NCBI GenBank assembly: GCA_949283935.1
Contig: CASDUJ010000037.1
Span: 1 to 46,917, forward strand
Reading direction: 5' to 3'
Source of the DNA: an uncultured bacterium
GTDB taxonomy: Bacteria > Cyanobacteriota > Vampirovibrionia > Gastranaerophilales > JAILCC01
Length of the DNA: 46,917 nt
Shown here: positions 35,233-42,780 of the stretch, piece by piece
How the letters are laid out: every line of letters starts with the position of its first letter
Position numbering within the stretch: position 1 is the first letter of the stretch
Position numbers and translations under genes: made by a program
Notes under the pieces: generated by a model
What the model was told of the DNA's origin: nothing
Seen by the model: the letters and a program-made list of their open reading frames with translations, nothing else
Databases searched by the model: none

Positions 35233-37098
35233 TTGAACTATAACGGCAGAGATATAAACTCAGGTGTCGACACGGGTTCCGCAGACAAGGTTAAAAGCTC
35301 AAATCACATAAGCCCAATTAGACCCATTCAGCGCAACACTATTCCACAACAAAAAACAGCAAATCGCTTATTTGGAAGTGTTGGGGTTCGTAGTGGTTTT
35401 CAAAATATTTTTAGCATTCAAAATAACGTTGACCCGCTTGATGTACTTTACGATTTTTCTTCCATAGCAAAATCCAAACGTAATATGCAAGACGTGTATT
35501 ATTTATTGCACAATATAGCAGTTACGCGTTTAGGCTTATCATTTAGTGCTTTAGGCATATTAAACTCTCAGTCAAATTGCATAAATTTACAACTTTTAGA
35601 TAGAATAGGAAATTCTTTCAATTCACGAGCTTTGTTAAGCAAATCTCAAAATCCAATAGTAAAAGCTTTCGTTGACAAAATTCCTCAAACAGTTGCAGAT
35701 AACGACTTTTTAAAGATTGATTATATACCTAAAACAAAATCTTTAATATTGCCAATGATTTATCAAGGAAATTGTTATGGAGTGTTAATTTTAGGTTATA
35801 GCGAACTTACACAACAATGTAGTGATTTGTTACAAATTTTAGTAGATTACTTAGCTTTACACGTAGCAAATGCACAAATTAATGAAATTTCCACTCTTAA
35901 CGGAGATACAGATATATTAACAGGTCTAAAAACCCACAGAGCATTTCAAGAATCTTTATCAGAAGAAATCAAGAAAGCTTCAGAAACAGATAAACCTGTA
36001 TCTGTGGTAATTTTTGACATAAATAATATTTCCCAAATAAACAGAGAATTTGGGCATGCAAAAGGTGATGAAATAATTAAACTTGTTTCCGAAAAAATAA
36101 AACAAAACATACGCAGCATAGATGTAGCAGGAAGGTATGGAGGAGATGAAATAGCTTTAGTTTTGCCGGACACAGACAATTCAGAAGCTACTTACATAAC
36201 TGAGTATTTAAATTATTCTTTGTCGTGTTGTCTTGTAGACGATGTAGGCTCAATAAAAGTAAGTGTAGGTCTGGCTACATATCCAACTTGTGCAAGAGAA
36301 CAAGAAAAATTACTTATTCTTGCAGAACAAGCAATGATTATTTCCAAAAATAAAGGATCAAAAAATGGAATTTCAACTGCTGTAAATGCACAAGATATAA
36401 ACTTTTGGAATGAAGCAGCTTTAGACTCTTTTGCATCAGTAATAGCCAAAAGACACAGTCAACTAGGATTAAATTTTGAAGAAGAACTTGTTGACAAATT
36501 TCATTCTGATAGTATAAATTCCAACAATCATTTAATAGACGTAGTAACTTCGCTGGCAGGTGCTATTGATGCAAAAGATACATACACAAAAGGTCATTCC
36601 ACATCTGTATCAAGATATGCAGAGGCTTTAGCCAGAGCATTAAATCTTCCTGATGATGAAGTTGAAAGAATAAAACTAGGCGCACTATTACATGATGTAG
36701 GGAAAATAGGTATTCCTGAAAACATTTTAGGCAGAACAACAAAACTAGAGGATGATGAATGGGAAATAATGAAACAACACCCAGTAATTGGAGCAGAAAA
36801 AGTTCTAGCTCCAGTAGCAGCATTACGTGATTTAATTCCCATGGTAAAACATCACCATGAACATTGGGACGGTTCAGGTTACCCAGATAATTTAAAAGGG
36901 GAAGAAATACCTTTAGCAGCGAGAATTGTAGCTGTAGCTGATACTTTTCATGCTTTAATAAGCGACAGACCATACAGAAAAGGCTTACCCATAGAAAAAG
37001 CTATAGAAATTCTCCGAATAGGTTCAGGTATACAATGGGACAGTGAACTTGTAAGGAAGTTTATCGTCATTGCTCCATCGCTTATAACCACTATTTGA
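35233..37098 (+). CDS. GAF-GGDEF-HD-GYP cyclic-di-GMP turnover protein
   Basis: A soluble protein of about 621 residues that should make and/or break c-di-GMP. After an unstructured start there is a GAF-like sensory domain, then a GGDEF domain (TDILTGLKTHRAFQ; signature YGGDEIALVL coded near 36136-36165, with Ile for Phe), then an HD-GYP phosphodiesterase with LLHDVGKIG, HHHEHWDGSGYP and VADTFHAL, all metal ligands kept. The frame can start at TTG 35194, but TTG 35233 has GAAGGA seven bases upstream and is preferred. A 14-codon ATG frame (35184-35228) ends four bases before it and could couple translation. The Ile variant may weaken cyclase activity, leaving hydrolysis dominant. Confidence 0.9.
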   Translation: MNYNGRDINSGVDTGSADKVKSSNHISPIRPIQRNTIPQQKTANRLFGSVGVRSGFQNIFSIQNNVDPLDVLYDFSSIAKSKRNMQDVYYLLHNIAVTRLGLSFSALGILNSQSNCINLQLLDRIGNSFNSRALLSKSQNPIVKAFVDKIPQTVADNDFLKIDYIPKTKSLILPMIYQGNCYGVLILGYSELTQQCSDLLQILVDYLALHVANAQINEISTLNGDTDILTGLKTHRAFQESLSEEIKKASETDKPVSVVIFDINNISQINREFGHAKGDEIIKLVSEKIKQNIRSIDVAGRYGGDEIALVLPDTDNSEATYITEYLNYSLSCCLVDDVGSIKVSVGLATYPTCAREQEKLLILAEQAMIISKNKGSKNGISTAVNAQDINFWNEAALDSFASVIAKRHSQLGLNFEEELVDKFHSDSINSNNHLIDVVTSLAGAIDAKDTYTKGHSTSVSRYAEALARALNLPDDEVERIKLGALLHDVGKIGIPENILGRTTKLEDDEWEIMKQHPVIGAEKVLAPVAALRDLIPMVKHHHEHWDGSGYPDNLKGEEIPLAARIVAVADTFHALISDRPYRKGLPIEKAIEILRIGSGIQWDSELVRKFIVIAPSLITTI

Positions 37099-37130
37099 CA
37101 AAATGTTTATAGAAAAAAACTATATTTTAT

Positions 37131-37553
37131 TTAAGCATTTTGGTTATTACCAAAATTAGCTAAGGCATTACATAGATTTCCCAAAATACCAAGACCAACA
37201 GCGCCTACTTGTACTCCAGTGGCCATAGTACCAAAAGGATTAGTATACAACTGTTCTTTTATTCCTGCAGAAAAACAATCCCAGAAGGAAGTTTGTTGTC
37301 TATTATCAATTATATCTGCAAAAGTATATAGCCCATTGTTCCAACCGCCATTTATATATCCATATCCGTATCCGCATCCAAATATTCCACCCGGAAACAT
37401 TGGAAAACTCGGCACATGAGGACGTGTTCTAAAGAGGCTTTCAACAGAAGAAGAGCCAGTATATTGGCATAAAATAGAATTTCTCCAATCTCTTGGTTTT
37501 TCATAACATGCAGTGCCACTTGCACCTTGTAAAAAACTTGTAGTTGTGAGCAT
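37131..37553 (-). CDS. Hypothetical Gly/Tyr-rich protein, 140 residues
   Basis: The product is rich in Gly, Tyr, Phe, Asn and Pro, with a run GCGYGYGYINGGWNNG in the middle and a Gly/Ala/Leu-rich hydrophobic end (VGAVGLGILGNLCNALANFG). Four cysteines occur. There is no cleavable signal peptide. AGAGGA lies in front of the ATG. The composition resembles aggregation-prone or surface structural proteins, but I can name no family. It is convergent with the c-di-GMP gene, 32 bases apart. The gap 37554-37737 to the next gene holds nothing I can identify. Confidence 0.65.
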   Translation of the reverse strand: MLTTTSFLQGASGTACYEKPRDWRNSILCQYTGSSSVESLFRTRPHVPSFPMFPGGIFGCGYGYGYINGGWNNGLYTFADIIDNRQQTSFWDCFSAGIKEQLYTNPFGTMATGVQVGAVGLGILGNLCNALANFGNNQNA

Positions 37554-37737
37554 GCTATAATCCTCTCTGTTTTATAACTCTTATATTAATAAAAACAAAA
37601 AGCTAGAATTAATTGCCTATTTTAAATTATAATTTCCATCAAATTTTCGAGAAAACAAACTTCTTTTTACTATTTAATATTCTGCAATATTTTAAGTAAA
37701 AAATAACAAAAAAAAATATCCTTAGATTTAAAATAGA

Positions 37738-39255
37738 GTGAAAGCCAAAGTCATGAACATATTTTCAAATAAAACAATAACTGACATAGCTAACAAAAGA
37801 AATATAAGAACCTTTGTATCACAAATGTGCAATCATAAGGCTCTTTTGCCTGTAATTATGTTAGAGGCTAGCGTAATTTCGGGAAGAACATACCAAGCTT
37901 ACAAAAGGGGAGGAATAACAGAAGCTAGGGAGAGAATTATAGACGAATCACTTACCGCCATTGTGTGGTTTGGTATTATAAGTTGGTTAAACGCAGGCTT
38001 TGGAAAATTAATAAAACAAAAAGGTGTTTTCGACTCTAAAGGGTTACCTGAAATAGCAATAGATTTAGGAAAAGATGCTATTAGAAACCCAATACAACAA
38101 GCAGTAAAATTAAGACCGGAAATACAAAACAAAATAGGAAGTTTAAAATTTACCAAAATAGCTCTTTCAGCTTTGGCAGGTATTTATTTAAGTGGTTTAG
38201 TTTTGCCAAAATTTTATCAAAATTTGACAAAGAAAATATTGCACAAAGAAAGAAGAAATAATCAAACAGAAAACATAACAAATAACAACAAAATAAAAAT
38301 GGAAGATTTTATAAACAAGACTTCTCAAAAGAGAAAACTGAGTTTTGGCAACGCAAGTACAATCATTAACACGACAGCACACATACTAGAAAACAATCCA
38401 ATAGCTAAATTACTAACTGTAGACGTAGGATTGTTTGCAGGAAGAGGTTACAGCGCCAGAAACAATGATGAGAGAATTGAATTATTATTTAGAGATTTTG
38501 CATCATCTTTCTTTTATATGTTTAGCACTCCATTGGTTTATAAGGGATTATCCAAATATATTGACAAATTTAGAGGCAAAAACACAAATTTAGATCCCAA
38601 AACAGCACATTTTGTATCAAGAAACCTAGCCAAAAAAATTGGTAAAGGGATGAATATACAAGAATTCAAGCAATTTGCTTTGGGAAACAACGATAATCTT
38701 GTAACGCAAATATTACCCAAAATTAAAACAGAAACTATAGATATAAACGATTTTACAAAAATAATACAAGGAATGATTTTCGATAAAAAACAAGCTGAAA
38801 ACATAATATCAAATGCGCAACAATTTATAAATCTAAGACCCAAGGGAGCATCAAAAAATCTTTTAACACTTAGCGAAGTAATTAACTCTGTTCGCGGAGG
38901 GAAAGTGAATGATGCCAAATTTTTAACAAGAGCAGTAAAAATAGCAACTAATGGAATTTCGCAAAATCCCAAAAAATTTATTTCATACAAAGAAATAGAC
39001 AAAATTAAATTAAATATTATAAAATACACGGAAAGCATAATAGAATATGCTCAAGCAAACGGAAAAAGCTCAATAGATTCTAAGCTTTTAACAGAAATTC
39101 GGAACAGAAATTTTTTAATAAAATTAGCATATACTTTAGCAGGAATGGCCGTTTCTTCTTTGTTTTTGTCCACAATTATTCCAAAGCTACAATATAAAAT
39201 AACTGAATGGAGAACAGGAAAGAGAGATTTTCCAGGTATTAAAGATATCAAATAA
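37738..39255 (+). CDS. Hypothetical multi-pass membrane protein
   Basis: A 505-residue protein of unknown function with about five hydrophobic segments: ALLPVIMLEASVI, SLTAIVWFGIISWLNAGF, KIALSALAGIYLSGLVLP, RDFASSFFYMFSTPLVY and KLAYTLAGMAVSSLFLSTII near the C-terminus. Between the third and fourth lies a polar segment with KRKLSFGNASTI, similar to the motif at the N-termini of other proteins here; a long helical soluble part separates the fourth from the fifth. The GTG at 37738 gives MKAKVMN; ATG at 37753 is possible. A T-tailed hairpin ends the gene. I do not recognise the family. Confidence 0.7.
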   Translation: MKAKVMNIFSNKTITDIANKRNIRTFVSQMCNHKALLPVIMLEASVISGRTYQAYKRGGITEARERIIDESLTAIVWFGIISWLNAGFGKLIKQKGVFDSKGLPEIAIDLGKDAIRNPIQQAVKLRPEIQNKIGSLKFTKIALSALAGIYLSGLVLPKFYQNLTKKILHKERRNNQTENITNNNKIKMEDFINKTSQKRKLSFGNASTIINTTAHILENNPIAKLLTVDVGLFAGRGYSARNNDERIELLFRDFASSFFYMFSTPLVYKGLSKYIDKFRGKNTNLDPKTAHFVSRNLAKKIGKGMNIQEFKQFALGNNDNLVTQILPKIKTETIDINDFTKIIQGMIFDKKQAENIISNAQQFINLRPKGASKNLLTLSEVINSVRGGKVNDAKFLTRAVKIATNGISQNPKKFISYKEIDKIKLNIIKYTESIIEYAQANGKSSIDSKLLTEIRNRNFLIKLAYTLAGMAVSSLFLSTIIPKLQYKITEWRTGKRDFPGIKDIK

Positions 39256-39296
39256 ACTCCTGATGACTTTGGCAATAAGTTACACAGGAAATTTTC

Positions 39297-39328
39297 ATCA
39301 TAATTCAAATGAATTATGATTTTTTTTT
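39297..39328 (+). terminator. Terminator of the membrane-protein gene
   Basis: ATCATAATTC (39297-39306) pairs perfectly with GAATTATGAT (39311-39320), loop AAAT, followed by eight T. The stem has few G/C pairs but the T run is strong. Confidence 0.75.
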
Positions 39329-39452
39329 GCGCAAAATACAAAGCAAACAATACTGTACAATAATTAAAAATAAATGTAAAATATTGTTAATAAAGAGGCA
39401 ATTTTTTTCATGTTAGTATTTAATAGATAAGTAAGGTAATAACGGTGAAGTT

Positions 39453-39737
39453 ATGGACAAGAAAAAACTAAAATACATAAAAAGCCCAAGTAGTGTAAGC
39501 TCAAAACTTAGAATGTTTTTGTATTCTGGTATGCAAGATTACAAAATAAATTCGAAATACATTGATATGCTTTGTCCTGAACCAAATAACAAAGTTTCTT
39601 CTACAGAAAAACTTAATGAAATTATAGAAGAAGCACTAATCAAAGAATTTTCTCCTAAAATAAAGGAATCTCCGAATTTTCACTTACTTGTAGATGCCGT
39701 TGCGCACAAATTAAAGAAAAACTCATTAAAAGACTAA
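39453..39737 (+). CDS. Small hypothetical protein, 94 residues
   Basis: A soluble, Lys-rich protein with no recognised motif. It starts MDKKKLKYIKSPSSVSSKLR and continues with a helix-rich segment (STEKLNEIIEEALIKEFS). The end, FHLLVDAVAHKLKKNSL, looks like an amphipathic helix. A GGTGAAG site lies before the ATG. It stands alone between the terminator at 39297-39328 and the xer gene promoter. Confidence 0.6.
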   Translation: MDKKKLKYIKSPSSVSSKLRMFLYSGMQDYKINSKYIDMLCPEPNNKVSSTEKLNEIIEEALIKEFSPKIKESPNFHLLVDAVAHKLKKNSLKD

Positions 39738-39825
39738 AATGACCAAACACAATTTTTTATTTGTGCACTGGATTTCTAACATTTTTTTAAGTTCTTGTAA
39801 ATAATTGCACAAATAGAATTTGTTC

Positions 39826-39854
39826 TTGACTTTGCTAACTCTAAATTCTATGAT
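39826..39854 (+). promoter_or_regulatory. Promoter of the xer-tilS-hpt operon
   Basis: TTGACT (39826-39831), 17 bases, TATGAT (39849-39854). Transcription would start about seven bases on, at or next to the ATG at 39861, so the mRNA may have no leader. Confidence 0.65.
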
Positions 39855-39860
39855 AAATTT

Positions 39861-40727
39861 ATGTTTTTAGAAAATTTATCTAATTATATAGATTATTTAT
39901 GTTTAGAAAGAGGCTTATCTGAAAATACAGAAGCTGCATACAGGTCTGATTTACTAGAATTTATTAATTTTTTAGATCAGAATGGGATAAAAAATTTTGA
40001 TGAAATAAAAAGAACTCATATAAATTTTTATATTCGTGATTTGAGAAGGAAAGAATTAGCCCCTACATCTGTAACGAGAAAGATTGCATCTTTAAGAGGT
40101 TGGTTTAAATGGATGATGGGGATGAGTTTAATAAGGCATGATCCTACAGTATCTTTGGAACAACCTAAATTAAGCAAGCATTTACCCAAAGTTCTTTCTA
40201 TAAATGAAGTAGACATATTATTATCGCAAAATCTACCTAAACTTGAAAAAGCAATGTTAGAATTATTATATGCAACAGGACTTAGAGTAAGTGAACTTGC
40301 AAATCTTAGACTACAAAGTTTAAACTTAAAACATGCATATGTAAAATGTTTTGGGAAGGGAGCAAAAGAGAGAATTGTTCCAATTGGAAAAATTGCAAAA
40401 GAAGCAATCAATTTGTATATAGAACACAGAAATAAAATTTTGGAAACAAATAATATGACCACAGAATTTTTATTTGTAAATGAAGACGGAAGAAAAATCA
40501 CAAGACAAGACATATACACAATAATAAGAAATTTAGGCGAAAAAGTTTTGAAGAAGCATATTACGCCACACACTCTAAGGCACAGCTTTGCCACACACAT
40601 GTTAGAAAATGGGGCAGATTTGAGAGTAGTACAAGAACTTCTTGGACACAGTGATGTAGCCACAACACAACTTTACACACACGTTAGCAAAAAAAGACTA
40701 AAAGAAGTATATTTCTCTATCAATTAG
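39861..40727 (+). CDS. Tyrosine recombinase XerC/XerD
   Basis: A 288-residue site-specific recombinase, most likely the one that resolves chromosome dimers at dif with FtsK. The N-terminal SAM-like core-binding domain ([20 protein letters not shown]) precedes the catalytic domain with Arg142 (TGLRVSEL), Lys166, His237 and Arg240 (HTLRH), His263 (LLGH) and nucleophile Tyr272 (QLYTH). All are present. I cannot decide between XerC, XerD and the single-protein XerH/XerA types. No ribosome site precedes the ATG; the promoter position suggests a leaderless message. It is followed after 16 bases by tilS. Confidence 0.92.
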   Translation: MFLENLSNYIDYLCLERGLSENTEAAYRSDLLEFINFLDQNGIKNFDEIKRTHINFYIRDLRRKELAPTSVTRKIASLRGWFKWMMGMSLIRHDPTVSLEQPKLSKHLPKVLSINEVDILLSQNLPKLEKAMLELLYATGLRVSELANLRLQSLNLKHAYVKCFGKGAKERIVPIGKIAKEAINLYIEHRNKILETNNMTTEFLFVNEDGRKITRQDIYTIIRNLGEKVLKKHITPHTLRHSFATHMLENGADLRVVQELLGHSDVATTQLYTHVSKKRLKEVYFSIN

Positions 40728-40743
40728 TTGTATAATAATTTTT

Positions 40744-42117
40744 ATGAAAAATATTGTAGAAAAATTTCTGAAGAAAAAAAATCTTTTAAATGAAAAAGCA
40801 AATTATATAATAGCCTTCTCAGGAGGCTTTGATTCAATGGCACTTGCAGATATTCTCATAAATTTAGCAGAAGAATATGGTTTTAAAGTTATTTTGGCAC
40901 ATTTAAATCATAATTGGAGAGGAAATAAATCTAAAAGAGAAGAAGTAAATTGCGCAAATTTTGCAAAAGAACACAATGTAACATTTTACACAGAGACTCT
41001 TCCTAAAGACCTGCCTCACACAGAAACAATTGCTCGAGAAGAAAGATACAGTTTTTTGGAACGTACAGCCAAAAAATTTAAAGCAAAAGGAATTTTTACA
41101 GCCCACACAAAATCGGACAACATAGAAACTGTTTTGCAAAGAATAATTAAAGGAACAGGAATTTCAGGTTTACAAGGAATAAAAGAAGTCAGAGAATTAG
41201 AAAACACATATGTATACAGACCTCTTTTGAATGTATCAAGAGCTGAAATATTAAATTACTGCAAAGAAAAAAATTTAAACCCTAATAACGACAACAGCAA
41301 CAAAGATATTGCATATTTCAGAAACAAAATAAGGGCGAGATTAATTCCAGAATTAAAGAAGTCATACGATGAAAATGTAGAAAATGCGATTGCAAGACTT
41401 ATTGAAAATGCAAAAGACGCAGAAAAAATAATTGATGAATTTTCAAGAAGAGAATTAATAAAGGTATATGATGAAGAAAAAATTTTGACAAAAGAATTTA
41501 AAAAGCTTAGTTTACCCATGAAAAAACGTTTAATAAAAGAACTTTTAGAAAAAAATAATTTTGATTACGATCAAAAAAGAGTAGGAGACATTCTTAATTT
41601 TTTAGAAAAAACTTCTGAATCTAAAGCAGGCAAAACATTTTCTCTTAGCAATAATCAATGGCTTTTTGTTAATCATAAATTAATAGAAATTATTGATGAA
41701 ACAAGATATAATTTCATACACGCCCAAAAAGAAATAAATATGGAAGGTGAAACTTATTTAAAAGAATTAAATTGCGGAGTAATTGTTTCTAAATGGGAGG
41801 GGAAAGCTCCTAAAATTTTTCCAAAAGAAAACGAAAGTATAGCATATGTAGATTTTAGTAAAGTTGAACAGCCTTTGGTTTTAAGAACACGAATTGAAGG
41901 AGACAAAATAGTTCCATTTGGAAAAAATTCACCAATTAAGTTAAAGAAATATTTAAACAATAAAAATCTTTCAAAACATGAAAAATCTAAAGTTTTGTTA
42001 ATTTGTTCGTCCAAAGAGGTTTTATGGGTAATAAATCAGGGTATAAGTAATAGTATAAGGGTAACAGACATGCCCACGCACAAAGTTGAGTTTTTTATAA
42101 GGAGTGAAAATGGATAA
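40744..42117 (+). CDS. tilS: tRNA(Ile)-lysidine synthase TilS
   Basis: TilS attaches lysine to C34 of tRNA-Ile(CAU), changing its decoding to AUA; it is essential. The 457-residue protein has the PP-loop FSGGFDSMALADIL, HLNHNWRG, the catalytic AHTKSDNIETVLQRIIKGTG and YRPLLNVSRAEI, then NDNSNKDIAYFRNKIRARLI. The C-terminal TilS domain has RIEGDKIVPFG. Full length. It overlaps hpt by eight bases, as in many bacteria where the two genes are neighbours. Confidence 0.96.
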   Translation: MKNIVEKFLKKKNLLNEKANYIIAFSGGFDSMALADILINLAEEYGFKVILAHLNHNWRGNKSKREEVNCANFAKEHNVTFYTETLPKDLPHTETIAREERYSFLERTAKKFKAKGIFTAHTKSDNIETVLQRIIKGTGISGLQGIKEVRELENTYVYRPLLNVSRAEILNYCKEKNLNPNNDNSNKDIAYFRNKIRARLIPELKKSYDENVENAIARLIENAKDAEKIIDEFSRRELIKVYDEEKILTKEFKKLSLPMKKRLIKELLEKNNFDYDQKRVGDILNFLEKTSESKAGKTFSLSNNQWLFVNHKLIEIIDETRYNFIHAQKEINMEGETYLKELNCGVIVSKWEGKAPKIFPKENESIAYVDFSKVEQPLVLRTRIEGDKIVPFGKNSPIKLKKYLNNKNLSKHEKSKVLLICSSKEVLWVINQGISNSIRVTDMPTHKVEFFIRSENG

Positions 42118-42643
42118 TCTTATATTAAAAAATTTACAAGTTCTTGTAGGAGAAGAAGAACTTCAAAAAAGGGTTAAAGAACTTGCGAAACAAATAAGCA
42201 CAGATTTTGAAGGACAAGAAATAACACTTATAAGTGTGCTTAAAGGATCTGTAATTTTTGCTTCTGACTTAATTAGGCACATTGACGTACCTGTGCAACT
42301 TGAATTTATCCGTTTATCAAGTTATGGAAATGAAATGCGTTCTTCTGGCAAAGTTAAAGCGATAGATTTAACTTTACCCAATTTACATGGCAAAAATGTT
42401 CTCGTTGTAGAAGACATTATAGATACAGGAACAACAGCTAACTTTTTAACAAGTTATTTTAGATTACAACATGGAATAGACGAAGTAAAATTTGTTACTT
42501 TGTTAAATAAAGAATGTGCAAGAAAACACCCAGTAAAAATTGATTATTCTGGTTTTGTAATTGAAGATTATTTTGTAGTAGGATATGGTCTTGATTACGG
42601 TGGATATTACAGAAATTTACCATATGTAGGGTATTTTAGCTAA
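42110..42643 (+). CDS. hpt: Hypoxanthine-guanine phosphoribosyltransferase
   Basis: The enzyme salvages hypoxanthine and guanine using PRPP. The 177-residue protein has SVLKGSVIFASDLIRHI, the PRPP loop VEDIIDTGTTANFL and the purine-binding end YFVVGYGLDYGGYYRNLPYV. The frame opens at 42104, but AAGGAG at 42099-42104 lies five bases before the ATG at 42110, which is the start used here. It overlaps the tilS end. Confidence 0.95.
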   Translation: MDNLILKNLQVLVGEEELQKRVKELAKQISTDFEGQEITLISVLKGSVIFASDLIRHIDVPVQLEFIRLSSYGNEMRSSGKVKAIDLTLPNLHGKNVLVVEDIIDTGTTANFLTSYFRLQHGIDEVKFVTLLNKECARKHPVKIDYSGFVIEDYFVVGYGLDYGGYYRNLPYVGYFS

Positions 42644-42780
42644 AAATTTTACTTTTGGAGCATTGAGACAAGCTCAAATGCCTGTAACCCATTGCATACT
42701 CTCCTAAAGGAGGCTTCGGCAAGAATGTGCAAGGCAAAAGCAATCCATTTTACAAAGGGATGTGTGTAGACCAATAGTCC
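42644..42780. other. GC-rich structured gap between hpt and leuS (candidate ncRNA or repeat)
   Basis: This 137-base gap is about 44% GC over positions 42651-42780, well above its surroundings. It folds well: GCATTGAG with CTCAAATGC (42661-42682, one bulge), CTCCTAAAGGAG (42701-42712), GCTTCGGC with a TTCG loop (42713-42720), and TGCATA with TGTGCA closing the last two. No reading frame is convincing. It does not show the SRP, RNase P or tmRNA signatures I know. A conserved ncRNA, a terminator region for the convergent genes or a dispersed repeat are all possible. Strand is undecided. Confidence 0.45.

Noticed and set aside
39861-40727. Phage or integron integrase instead of a housekeeping Xer protein
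   Set aside because: Length, the N-terminal core-binding domain and the tilS-hpt operon context fit a chromosomal Xer recombinase; no attachment site, phage gene or cassette array is nearby.
42644-42780. Signal recognition particle RNA, RNase P RNA or tmRNA in the hpt-leuS gap
   Set aside because: The characteristic SRP loop (GGAAGG near AGCAGCC), the RNase P core (GAGGAAAGTCC) and the tmRNA ends are all absent on either strand.
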